DNA from: Burkholderiales bacterium
Lineage (GTDB): Bacteria > Pseudomonadota > Gammaproteobacteria > Burkholderiales > SG8-39
Direction: 5' to 3'
DNA: 64,000 nt
Assembly (NCBI GenBank): GCA_020848075.1
Contig: JADLAV010000029.1
Location: 1 to 64,000 of the forward strand
The translations under genes were made by a program, and so were the position numbers. The notes beneath the pieces were generated by a model that was not told the DNA's origin, ran no database searches, and was given only the letters and a program-made list of their open reading frames with translations. Below, in pieces: positions 27,205 through 35,301 of this stretch (position 1 is its first letter; every line of letters starts with the position of its first letter).

Positions 27205-29886
27205 TCAGACCGTCCGCGGGTTCGGCTTCGCGGGGTCGATGCCGTACTTCCCGATCGCTGCGGCGACGATCGACGGCTCGACTGCGCCCTGATCGGCGAG
27301 CGCCTTGAGCGACGCGACGGTCACCCAGTGGCGATCGACCTCGAAGAACTGGCGAAGCTTCGTGCGCGTATCGGAGCGCCCGAATCCGTCGGTGCCGAGC
27401 ACGCGATAGATCCGTTGCGCCGGGATGAACGGGCGGATCTGCTCGGCGAATGCCCTGACGAAGTCGGTGGACGCGATCACCGGGCCCTCGCGCGCTTCCA
27501 GGCACTGCGTGACGTACGGCTTGCGCGACGCCTCGGCCGGATGCAAGAGATTCCAGCGGTCGGCGGCCGTGCCTTCGCGCGCGAGCTCGGTGAAGCTCGG
27601 GCAGCTCCAGATATCGGCCGCCACGTCCCAGTCCTCCGCGAGCAGGGCGGCCGCCGCGATCACCTCGCGCAGGATCGCCCCGCTGCCGAGCAGCTGCACG
27701 CGGTGCCTCCGCCCCGGGGCCTCCTTGAAGAGATACATGCCCTTCAGGATGCCCGCCTCCGCGCCGGCGGGCAGGCCCGGATGATCGTAGTTCTCGTTCA
27801 TCACGGTGATGTAGTAGTACACATCCTCCTGCTCGCTCACCATGCGCCGCAGCCCGTCGTGCACGATCACCGCGAGCTCGTAGGCAAACGTCGGATCGTA
27901 GGCGATGCAGTTCGGGACGAGCGAGTAGAGGACGTGGCTGTGGCCGTCCGCGTGCTGCAGGCCCTCGCCGTTCAGCGTGGTGCGGCCGGCGGTCCCGCCG
28001 ATGAGGAAGCCGCGCGCCCGCTGGTCGGCCGCGGCCCAGGTGAGGTCGCCGACCCGCTGCATGCCGAACATCGAGTAGAAGAGGTAGAAGGGCACCGTCG
28101 CCAGGTTCGAGTGGCTGTAGGACGTCGCCGCCGCGATCCACGACGACATCGCGCCCGCTTCGGTGATGCCCTCTTCCAGGATCTGGCCCGCCTCGTCTTC
28201 CCGGTAGTACATCACCTGATCGCGGTCGACCGGCGTGTACTTCTGGCCCTCCTGCGAGAAGATGCCGAGCTGGCGGAACATCCCTTCCATGCCGAAGGTG
28301 CGCGCCTCGTCCGGGACGATGGGGACGACGTACTTGCTGATGCCCTTGTCGCGGAGGAGCGCCGTGAGCATGCGCACGAGCGCCATCGTGGTCGAGATCG
28401 GGCGGCCCTCGGTCGGCTTCATCACCGACTCGAACACGCTGAGCGGCGGGACCGGCGGCACCGCATCGGCCTTGCGGCGCCGCTGCGGGAGATAGCCGCC
28501 GAGCGCCTGACGCCGCGCGTGCAGGTACTGCATCTCCGGGCTGTCCTTGGCGGGCAGATAGAAGGGCAGCTTCTCGAGATCTTCGTCCGGCACCGGGACG
28601 TTGAAGCGGTCGCGGAACTGGCGGATGGTCTCGATGTCGGGTTTCTTGAGCTGATGCGTCGGGTTCTTCGCCTGGCCCTGCTGGCCGAGGCCATAGCCCT
28701 TGATGGTCTTCGCCAGGATGACGGTGGGCTGCGCCTTGTGCTTCACCGCCGCCGCGTAGGCCGCGTAGATCTTGTGCGGGTCGTGACCGCCCCGGTTGAG
28801 CCGCCAGATGTCGTCGTCGGTCATCCGCGACACCATCTCGAGCAGCTTCGGATGCTTGCCGAAGAAGTGCTTGCGCACGAAGGCGCCGTCGTTCGCCTTG
28901 TAGTTCTGGTACTCGCCGTCGACGGTCTCCTCCATCACGCGCTGCAGGATCCCCTCCTTGTCGCGCGCGAGCAGCGGATCCCAGTAGGAGCCCCAGATCA
29001 GCTTGATGACGTTCCACCCGGCGCCGCGGAAATTGCCCTCCAGCTCCTGGATGATCTTGCCGTTGCCGCGCACCGGTCCGTCCAGGCGCTGGAGATTGCA
29101 GTTCACGACGAAGATCAGGTTGTCGAGCTTTTCGCGTGCGGCCATGCCGATCGCGCCGAGCGCTTCCGGCTCGTCCATCTCGCCGTCGCCGAGGAACGCC
29201 CAGACCCTGCGCCCCTCGGTCTTCGCCAGCCCGCGGGCCTCGAGGTACTTGAGGAACCGCGCCATGTAGATCGCCTGGATCGGGCCGAGCCCCATCGACA
29301 CCGTCGGAAACTGCCAGAAGTCCGGCATGAGCCAGGGGTGCGGGTAGGAGGAGATGCCCTGGCCGTCGACTTCGCGACGGAAGTTGTCGAGCTGCTCTTC
29401 GGTGAGCCGTCCTTCCAGCAGCGCCCGCGCGTAGATGCCCGGCGAGGCGTGGCCCTGGAAGTAGACGAGATCGCCCCCGTGCTCGGCGCTCGGCGCCCGC
29501 CAGAAATGGTTGAAGCCGGTGCCGAAGAGCGTGCCGACCGAGGCGAAGGTGGCGATGTGTCCGCCAAGGTCACCCTCGCGTTTGTTCGCATGCGCCACCA
29601 TGATCATCGCGTTCCAACGGGCGTACGAACGGATCCGCTCCTCGAGCGCCGCATCGCCCGGGGAGCGCTCCTCCATGTGCGGCGGGATGGTGTTGATGTA
29701 GGCCGTGTTGGCCGAGTACGGGATGTAGGCGCCCGAGCGGCGCGCCCGCTCGATCATCCGCTCGAGCAGGAAGTGCGCCCGCTCCGGCCCCTCGCGCGCG
29801 AGCACCGCGTCCAGCGCATCGAGCCATTCCTGGGTCTCGAGCGCGTCGGCGTCGGTCGCGGCGTTGAAATCGGGCTGCGCGGACAT
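27205..29886 (-). CDS. aceE: Pyruvate dehydrogenase E1 (homodimeric)
   Basis: Thiamine-diphosphate-dependent decarboxylation of pyruvate. 893 residues, the normal length for homodimeric E1. Recognisable blocks: GGHIATFASVGTLFGTGFNHFW, HASPGIYARALLEGRL, thiamine motif GDGEMDEPEALGA...NLIFVVNCNLQRLDG, and the transketolase-like C-terminal half (VVPIVPDEARTFGMEG, LGTDGFGRSDTR). AAGAAGGAG lies before the ATG. Head of aceE-aceF-lpdA, divergent from folD; a palindrome at 30013-30039 sits in the shared control region. Confidence 0.98.
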   Translation of the reverse strand: MSAQPDFNAATDADALETQEWLDALDAVLAREGPERAHFLLERMIERARRSGAYIPYSANTAYINTIPPHMEERSPGDAALEERIRSYARWNAMIMVAHANKREGDLGGHIATFASVGTLFGTGFNHFWRAPSAEHGGDLVYFQGHASPGIYARALLEGRLTEEQLDNFRREVDGQGISSYPHPWLMPDFWQFPTVSMGLGPIQAIYMARFLKYLEARGLAKTEGRRVWAFLGDGEMDEPEALGAIGMAAREKLDNLIFVVNCNLQRLDGPVRGNGKIIQELEGNFRGAGWNVIKLIWGSYWDPLLARDKEGILQRVMEETVDGEYQNYKANDGAFVRKHFFGKHPKLLEMVSRMTDDDIWRLNRGGHDPHKIYAAYAAAVKHKAQPTVILAKTIKGYGLGQQGQAKNPTHQLKKPDIETIRQFRDRFNVPVPDEDLEKLPFYLPAKDSPEMQYLHARRQALGGYLPQRRRKADAVPPVPPLSVFESVMKPTEGRPISTTMALVRMLTALLRDKGISKYVVPIVPDEARTFGMEGMFRQLGIFSQEGQKYTPVDRDQVMYYREDEAGQILEEGITEAGAMSSWIAAATSYSHSNLATVPFYLFYSMFGMQRVGDLTWAAADQRARGFLIGGTAGRTTLNGEGLQHADGHSHVLYSLVPNCIAYDPTFAYELAVIVHDGLRRMVSEQEDVYYYITVMNENYDHPGLPAGAEAGILKGMYLFKEAPGRRHRVQLLGSGAILREVIAAAALLAEDWDVAADIWSCPSFTELAREGTAADRWNLLHPAEASRKPYVTQCLEAREGPVIASTDFVRAFAEQIRPFIPAQRIYRVLGTDGFGRSDTRTKLRQFFEVDRHWVTVASLKALADQGAVEPSIVAAAIGKYGIDPAKPNPRTV

Positions 29887-30012
29887 GGCGGACTCCTTCT
29901 TTGGGCGCGGATCTCGGGAACGGAGTGCGCTGCGGGAGAGTGTCCCGGTAAGCTTAATACGCAGGCTACCCCCCGGCCAACCGGCGACCTCGACAGATTG
30001 GCCGTTGATCCC

Positions 30013-30039
30013 ACAATCCGCAATAATAATCCGGATTGT
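30013..30039. promoter_or_regulatory. Palindromic operator candidate between aceE and folD
   Basis: ACAATCCG (30013-30020) and CGGATTGT (30032-30039) are perfect 8-base inverted arms around an AT-rich 11-base centre. It is the only AT-rich part of the 265-base divergent region, about 127 bases before the aceE ATG and 65 bases before a TGCTAGAAT extended -10 (30101-30109) that probably serves folD. It does not match the enterobacterial PdhR site. Likely a regulator-binding site; regulator unknown. Confidence 0.5.
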
Positions 30040-30151
30040 AGAAGCTAGCGATCCCGGGGTAAAGCCCGGGCAGCGGACGCCGGGATGCCGCCAGACACGA
30101 TGCTAGAATCTGCGTCGCTTGTCGTCGTCCGCCGATCCACCCCTCCCGCAC

Positions 30152-31009
30152 ATGGATACCCGCGTCATCGATGGCGTCGCCCTTGCCCGACGGCTTCGTG
30201 AGGCGATCCGCGAGCGAGCGGCCGAGTTGGCGAAACGTGGGCGAACGCCCGGCTTGGTCGCGATCCGGGTGGGCGACGACCCCGCCTCGAAAGTGTACGT
30301 CAGCACAAAGATGCGGGTCAGCGTCGAAGTGGGCATTTACTCGGAGCACGTCGAGCTCGGGGCCGATGCCACCGAGGAGGAGTTGCTCCGGCGCATCCAG
30401 GCGTTGAACGCCGAGCCGAGAATTCACGGCATCCTCGTCCAGTTGCCTTTGCCGAAGCACATCGCGACGGACAGGATCCTGGAGGCGATTGCCCCGGAAA
30501 AGGATGTCGATGGGTTCCATCCATGCAATGTCGGCCTCCTCGCGACCGGCCAGCCCCGGTTCGTTCCGTGCACGCCGGCCGGCGTGATGGCGATGCTCGA
30601 AACCGAGGGCATCGCGCTCGACGGCCGCGAGGCAGTGATCATCGGGCGCAGCAACATCGTCGGCAAGCCGATGGCCCTGCTCCTCTTGCAGAAGGGGGCA
30701 ACGGTCACCATTTGTCATTCCAGGACGCAGGACCTGAGTAGCCATACGCGGCGCGCGGACATCGTCGTCGCGGCGGTCGGTCGGCCGCACTTGGTCGGCG
30801 CGGGCATGGTCAAGCCCGGTGCGGTGGTGATCGACGTCGGGATCAACCGACTGTCGGATGGCCGATTGGTGGGCGACGTCGCGTTCCAGTCGATGCTCGG
30901 CAAGGTTGCGTGCGTCACGCCCGTGCCCGGCGGCGTGGGCCCGATGACGGTGACCATGCTGATGGCGAACACCGTGCGGGCCGCGGAACTCGCGTCGCGC
31001 GCCGCGTAA
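30152..31009 (+). CDS. folD: Methylenetetrahydrofolate dehydrogenase / methenyl-THF cyclohydrolase
   Basis: Supplies 10-formyl-THF in one-carbon metabolism. Starting at ATG 30152 the product is 285 residues, the usual FolD length (an upstream TTG at 30119 would only add a non-homologous extension). Signatures: SKVYVSTKMRVSVEVGI with the catalytic Lys, QLPLPKH, EKDVDGFHP, PCTPAGVM, GRSNIVGKPMALLLL (NADP loop), TICHSRT and PVPGGVGPMTVTMLM. Possible -10 TGCTAGAAT at 30101-30109. Confidence 0.96.
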   Translation: MDTRVIDGVALARRLREAIRERAAELAKRGRTPGLVAIRVGDDPASKVYVSTKMRVSVEVGIYSEHVELGADATEEELLRRIQALNAEPRIHGILVQLPLPKHIATDRILEAIAPEKDVDGFHPCNVGLLATGQPRFVPCTPAGVMAMLETEGIALDGREAVIIGRSNIVGKPMALLLLQKGATVTICHSRTQDLSSHTRRADIVVAAVGRPHLVGAGMVKPGAVVIDVGINRLSDGRLVGDVAFQSMLGKVACVTPVPGGVGPMTVTMLMANTVRAAELASRAA

Positions 31010-31079
31010 TTCGCCCGCGCGCAGGCTCGCCAACTGCGTCCGGCAGGGTCCTTCGTTTCACGTTTCACGTCTCACACCC

Positions 31080-33221
31080 ATGAAGATTGAAGCCAACCCG
31101 CTCCTCGATTTTTCCGGCCTGCCGCGTTTTGCGGCCGTGAAGCCCGAGCACGTCGCGCCCGCGATCGATCTCCTCCTGGCCGACTGCCGTGCGGCCGTGG
31201 CGGGGCTGATCGATCCGGCGACGCCGGCCACCTGGGACGACTTCGTAGCGCCCCTCGACGACGTGAACGAGCGCCTCACGCGCGCGTGGGGTGTCGTCGC
31301 GCATCTGCACGGAGTGCTCGACAGCCCGGCGTTGCGCGAGGCCTATAACGCGAACCAGCCGAAGGTCGTCCAGTACTGGACCGAGCTCGGCCACAACGAG
31401 CGGCTGTTCGCGAAGTACCAGGCGCTCCGCGCGAGCGCCGAGTATGCGCGCCTCGACGCCGCGCAGCAGCGCATCGTGGATCACGAGCTCCGCGACTTCC
31501 GGCTCGCCGGCGCGGAGCTTCCGCCCGGGGAGAAGAAGCGCTTCGCCGAGATCCAGGAGGAGCTCGCAACGCTCGGGACGCGCTTCTCCGAGAACGTGCT
31601 CGACGCCACCAACGCGTTCGCCCTCTACGTCGAGGACCGCGCCGAGCTCGCCGGAATCCCCGACGATGTCCTGGAAGGGGCCCGGGAGGCGGCCGCGCGC
31701 GATGGCCGCGAGGGCTGGAAGCTCACCCTGCAGGCGCCGAGCTACGTTCCAGTCATGCAGTACGCCGACAGCCGGCGCCTGCGCGAGCGCGTCTACCACG
31801 CCTACAACACGCGAGCGAGCGAGGAATATCCGCGGGCGCTTGCCGAGGCGAGCCGCTACGAATGCGAAAGCAGAGCGGGCACGCGCAGCACCGAGACAGC
31901 GCGCGCGCCGGCCGCCGATGCCGCGCGCGCCCTGCAGTGGGACAACACCCCACTCATCGCGCGGATCCTCAGGCTGCGCAAGGAGGCGGCCCGGCTGCTC
32001 GGATACGCGAGCTACGCCGAGGTCTCGCTCGTGCCGAAGATGGCCGAGTCGCCGCACGTCGTGCTCGACTTCCTGTGCGATCTCGCCGCGCGATCGCTGC
32101 CGTTCGCGCGCCGCGACTACGCCGAGCTGCGGGAATTCGCCGCCGCGGAGCTCGGCCTTGGGACGCTCGAGGTCTGGGACATCGCCTACGCCTCGGAGAA
32201 GCTGCGCCAGCAGCGCTACGCGTACTCCGAGCACGAGGTGAAGCAGTACTTCCCGGAGCCGAAGGTGCTGGAAGGCATGTTCCGCCTGGTGCAGACGCTC
32301 TATGGCATCCGCATCGCGCCGGATGAGGCCGAGACCTGGCACCCGGACGTGCGCTTCTTCCGTATCACCGATGCCGACGGCGCGCTCGTCGGGCAACTGT
32401 ACTTCGATCCTCACGCCCGCGAGAGCAAGCGCGGCGGTGCATGGATGGACGAGGCGATGGCGCGCAGGCGCAGGCACACTGAGGTGCAAACGCCCGTGGC
32501 GTACCTCGAGTGCAACTTTCCGTCGCCGGTGGGCGGCAAGCCGGCGCTCTTCACGCACGACGACGTCATCACGCTTTTCCACGAGTTCGGCCACGGGCTG
32601 CATCACCTGCTCACCCGGGTGGACTATCTCGGCGCCTCGGGGATCCACGGCGTCGAATGGGATGCGGTCGAGCTCCCCAGCCAGTTCATGGAGAACTTCT
32701 GCTGGGAATGGGAGGTGCTGCAGCACATGACGGCACACGTGGAGTCGAACGCGCCGCTGCCGCGCAGCCTCTTCGACAAGATGGTGGCCGCGAAGAACTT
32801 CCAGGCCGGTATGCAGATGGTGCGCCAGCTCGAATTCGCCCTCTTCGACATGCGGCTGCACGACGACTTCGACCCGGACGGCGCGAGGACGCCGCTCGCG
32901 CTCCTCGAGGAGGTGCGGCGCGAAGTGGCAGTCGTCGTCCTGCCCGCCTACAACCGCTTTCCGAACAGCTTCTCGCACATCTTCGGCGGCGGGTACGCCG
33001 CGGGCTACTACAGCTACAAGTGGGCCGAGGTGCTGTCGGCGGACGCCTATAGCCTCTTCGAGGAGAACGGCGTGCTCGACCGGGCGACCGGCTGGCGGTT
33101 CCGGGACGAGATCCTGGCGGTCGGCGGCGCCCGGCCCGCGCTCGAATCCTTCAAACTATTTCGCGGTCGCGAGCCCAAAGTCGATGCCCTGCTGAAGCAC
33201 AATGGTATGATCGTTGCATAG
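31080..33221 (+). CDS. prlC: Oligopeptidase A (M3 zinc metallopeptidase) with an internal insertion
   Basis: Cytoplasmic endopeptidase that degrades signal peptides and short peptides. 713 residues against about 680 in E. coli. The zinc motif HEFGH is at 501-505 (TLFHEFGHGLHHLL), the third ligand Glu in the GIHGVEWDAVELPSQFMENF stretch, and the substrate region SHIFGGGYAAGYYSYKWAEV. Between TRASE and WDNTPLI, where relatives go almost directly from one to the other, there are about 38 extra residues (about 249-286, low-complexity Ala/Arg/Glu-rich). The rest of the protein is intact, so it should be functional unless the insertion disturbs folding. Confidence 0.94.
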   Translation: MKIEANPLLDFSGLPRFAAVKPEHVAPAIDLLLADCRAAVAGLIDPATPATWDDFVAPLDDVNERLTRAWGVVAHLHGVLDSPALREAYNANQPKVVQYWTELGHNERLFAKYQALRASAEYARLDAAQQRIVDHELRDFRLAGAELPPGEKKRFAEIQEELATLGTRFSENVLDATNAFALYVEDRAELAGIPDDVLEGAREAAARDGREGWKLTLQAPSYVPVMQYADSRRLRERVYHAYNTRASEEYPRALAEASRYECESRAGTRSTETARAPAADAARALQWDNTPLIARILRLRKEAARLLGYASYAEVSLVPKMAESPHVVLDFLCDLAARSLPFARRDYAELREFAAAELGLGTLEVWDIAYASEKLRQQRYAYSEHEVKQYFPEPKVLEGMFRLVQTLYGIRIAPDEAETWHPDVRFFRITDADGALVGQLYFDPHARESKRGGAWMDEAMARRRRHTEVQTPVAYLECNFPSPVGGKPALFTHDDVITLFHEFGHGLHHLLTRVDYLGASGIHGVEWDAVELPSQFMENFCWEWEVLQHMTAHVESNAPLPRSLFDKMVAAKNFQAGMQMVRQLEFALFDMRLHDDFDPDGARTPLALLEEVRREVAVVVLPAYNRFPNSFSHIFGGGYAAGYYSYKWAEVLSADAYSLFEENGVLDRATGWRFRDEILAVGGARPALESFKLFRGREPKVDALLKHNGMIVA

Positions 33222-33249
33222 CTTTTCCTCATTCCACGGGAGGGAAGCC

Positions 33250-33831
33250 ATGCCGAGCAGAACAACCTGCGCCGCCGCCATCGCGCTGGCTCTCGCGAGC
33301 GCCGCAGCGTTCGCCCAGACCTATCGCTGGGTGGACAAGGACGGGCGCGTCCATTACACCGACACGCCGCCGCCGCCGAGCGCCGCGCGCCAGGTCGAGA
33401 AGCGCACGCTCCAGGGGAGCGTCGTGGAGACTTCACAGCTCTCCTACGGCCTGCAGCAGGCCGTGAAGACGAACCCGGTGACGCTCTACACGTACTCCGG
33501 CTGCAAGGAAGCGTGCGCCAACGCGCGCGCGCTCCTCGAGAAGCGCGGCGTGCCGTACAAGGAATTCTCGGTCGACGATCCGGCGAAGCGCGAGGAGCTG
33601 AAGCGCATCTCCGGCGGGAACAACGTGCCGGTCCTGGTCGTCGGCAAGACGATGAAGCAGGGGTACGAGGAGAGCATGTACAACGTCGCGCTCGACGAGG
33701 CCGGATACCCCAAGTTCTCGCAGCTCCCGTCGGGGCAGCAGGCCCGGCAGCCCGAAGCGCCGCCGCCCGCCACCGCCAAAGCGGAAGCGACACCCGAGGA
33801 ACCGAAGCTCGGACCATACGCGCCGCGCTGA
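33250..33831 (+). CDS. Exported DUF4124/glutaredoxin-like protein
   Basis: 193 residues: signal peptide (MPSRTTCAAAIALALASAAAFAQ), a DUF4124 segment TYRWVDKDGRVHYTDTPPPP, then a glutaredoxin fold VTLYTYSGCKEACANARALLEKRGVPY with a CKEAC active site instead of CPYC, cis-Pro region NNVPVLVVG, and a Pro/Ala-rich tail. Probably periplasmic thiol chemistry or a redox-inactive scaffold. The ATG at 33250 is preceded by GGGAGGGAAG; an ATG at 33214 precedes the prlC stop and lacks one. Transcribed with prlC or independently. Confidence 0.88.
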   Translation: MPSRTTCAAAIALALASAAAFAQTYRWVDKDGRVHYTDTPPPPSAARQVEKRTLQGSVVETSQLSYGLQQAVKTNPVTLYTYSGCKEACANARALLEKRGVPYKEFSVDDPAKREELKRISGGNNVPVLVVGKTMKQGYEESMYNVALDEAGYPKFSQLPSGQQARQPEAPPPATAKAEATPEEPKLGPYAPR

Positions 33832-33906
33832 AGGGCGAGCGCTCGTCGTTCCGCGCCGCGCGCCCCGCTCCGATTCACGTCGCCGCGGTCGCGTCGCGCG
33901 CGACGG

Positions 33907-35301
33907 CTATTCCGGCGCCGCCCAGCCGCCACCGAGCGCCTTGATCAGGTCGACGCTGAAGGCAAGGCGGGCCTGACGATTGCGCACGAAGGCGAGCTCG
34001 GCCTCGTTCATCGTGCGCTGGGCGTCCAACACCTCGAGGAACGGCGAATAGCCCCGCTCGTAGCGCAGCGTGGAAAGTTCGAGCGCGTTGCGGGCAGCCT
34101 CCAGGCGCTCTTGCAGGTCCGCCTCGTTGCTCCCCGCCTGCACGATGTTGACCAGCGCGTCGGACACCTCGCGGAACGCGGTCTCGATGGTGCGCTGGTA
34201 GTTCGCGAGCGCCTGCTCGCGGCGGGCGCTCGCCTGATCGACGCGCGCCTCGCGCCGCCCGGCATCGAAGATCGGCTGCAGGAGGCCGAACCCGAGTGAC
34301 CAGATACCCGCGCCGCTCGTGAGCAGATTGGAGAATTCCGCGCTCTGCGAGCCGAGCGACCCGGTGAGGGTGATGGAGGGAAAGAGCGCCGCGCGCGCGA
34401 CGCCGATCTGGGCGTTGGCCGCGACCATCAATTCCTCGGCGGCGCGGATGTCCGGCCGGCGCTCGAGCAGAGACGAGGGCAGCCCGGGCGCCGGCGTGGG
34501 TGGAAACGGCAGCGCGGGCAGGTCGCCGGGCGGCACGTGCAGGTCGGGACGTCCGGTGAGCTGGCCGAGCAGGCGCTCGGCGAGCGCGCGGTTCCGCTCC
34601 GCGTCGCGCTTCTGCACCAGCGCGTCGGAGAGCGTGCCCTGCGCCTGGTAGACGTCGAGCTCGGGAGAGAACCCCGCCGCCAGCCGGGCGCGCGCGAGCG
34701 AGAGCGCATCCCCGCGCGTGCGGATTGTGGCCTCGAGGACCGCCACTTGCACGTCGAGCGAGCGGAGCGCGAAGTACGTCTGGGCGGTCAGGCCGGACAG
34801 GGTCAGAAAGACGGTATCCTTGGCATACTCCGAGGCGAGCAGGTTCGCCTGCGCCGCCTCGCTCGCGCGCGCGATGCGGCCCCAGAAATCGACCTCGTAC
34901 ACGGTCGCAGCGATCACCTGATTCTGCGTGCGCGTGAGCGCGACGCCGGGCTGCGGCGGGGGAACGATCGCAGCGCTCACGCGGCTACGCGTTGCCGAGT
35001 ATCCGCCCATCACCTCCGGGAAAAACGCGGCGCGCGCCTCGCGCACTTGCGCTTCGGCTTCGAGCACGCGTGCGACGGCGAACCGGACGTCGGCGTTGTT
35101 CATCCGCGCCGCGGCAACGAGCTCGTCCAGGAGCGGATCGCGATACAGCGTCCACCATTGCGGCGACACCGCCGGCGTCGCCTTCTCGGCCGCCGGCGCG
35201 GGGTATTGCGCCGGCAGCGGCATCTCCGGGCGCTCGTAGTCGGGGCCGACGGTGATGCAGCCGGCGAGCGGCAGCAGCGCCAGGAAGAGGAGCCGGTTCA
35301 T
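33907..35301 (-). CDS. RND efflux outer-membrane factor (NodT/OprM family)
   Basis: TolC-like outer-membrane exit duct. 464 residues, lipoprotein signal MNRLLFLALLPLAGC (Cys15), then GPDYERPEMPLP typical of OprM-type proteins, two repeats of the beta-barrel/helical-coil outer membrane efflux domain (ARMNNADVRFAVARVLEAEAQVREARAAFFP and ARLAAGFSPELDVYQAQGTLSDAL), PRARSS-like ERRPDIRAAEE. Its start overlaps the RND pump stop (ATGA), last gene of tetR-MFP-RND-OMF. Confidence 0.95.
   Translation of the reverse strand: MNRLLFLALLPLAGCITVGPDYERPEMPLPAQYPAPAAEKATPAVSPQWWTLYRDPLLDELVAAARMNNADVRFAVARVLEAEAQVREARAAFFPEVMGGYSATRSRVSAAIVPPPQPGVALTRTQNQVIAATVYEVDFWGRIARASEAAQANLLASEYAKDTVFLTLSGLTAQTYFALRSLDVQVAVLEATIRTRGDALSLARARLAAGFSPELDVYQAQGTLSDALVQKRDAERNRALAERLLGQLTGRPDLHVPPGDLPALPFPPTPAPGLPSSLLERRPDIRAAEELMVAANAQIGVARAALFPSITLTGSLGSQSAEFSNLLTSGAGIWSLGFGLLQPIFDAGRREARVDQASARREQALANYQRTIETAFREVSDALVNIVQAGSNEADLQERLEAARNALELSTLRYERGYSPFLEVLDAQRTMNEAELAFVRNRQARLAFSVDLIKALGGGWAAPE

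Noticed and set aside
26560-30048. 1162-codon plus-strand frame opposite aceF/aceE.
   Set aside because: Antisense shadow of the pyruvate dehydrogenase genes, no recognisable motif and no ribosome site.
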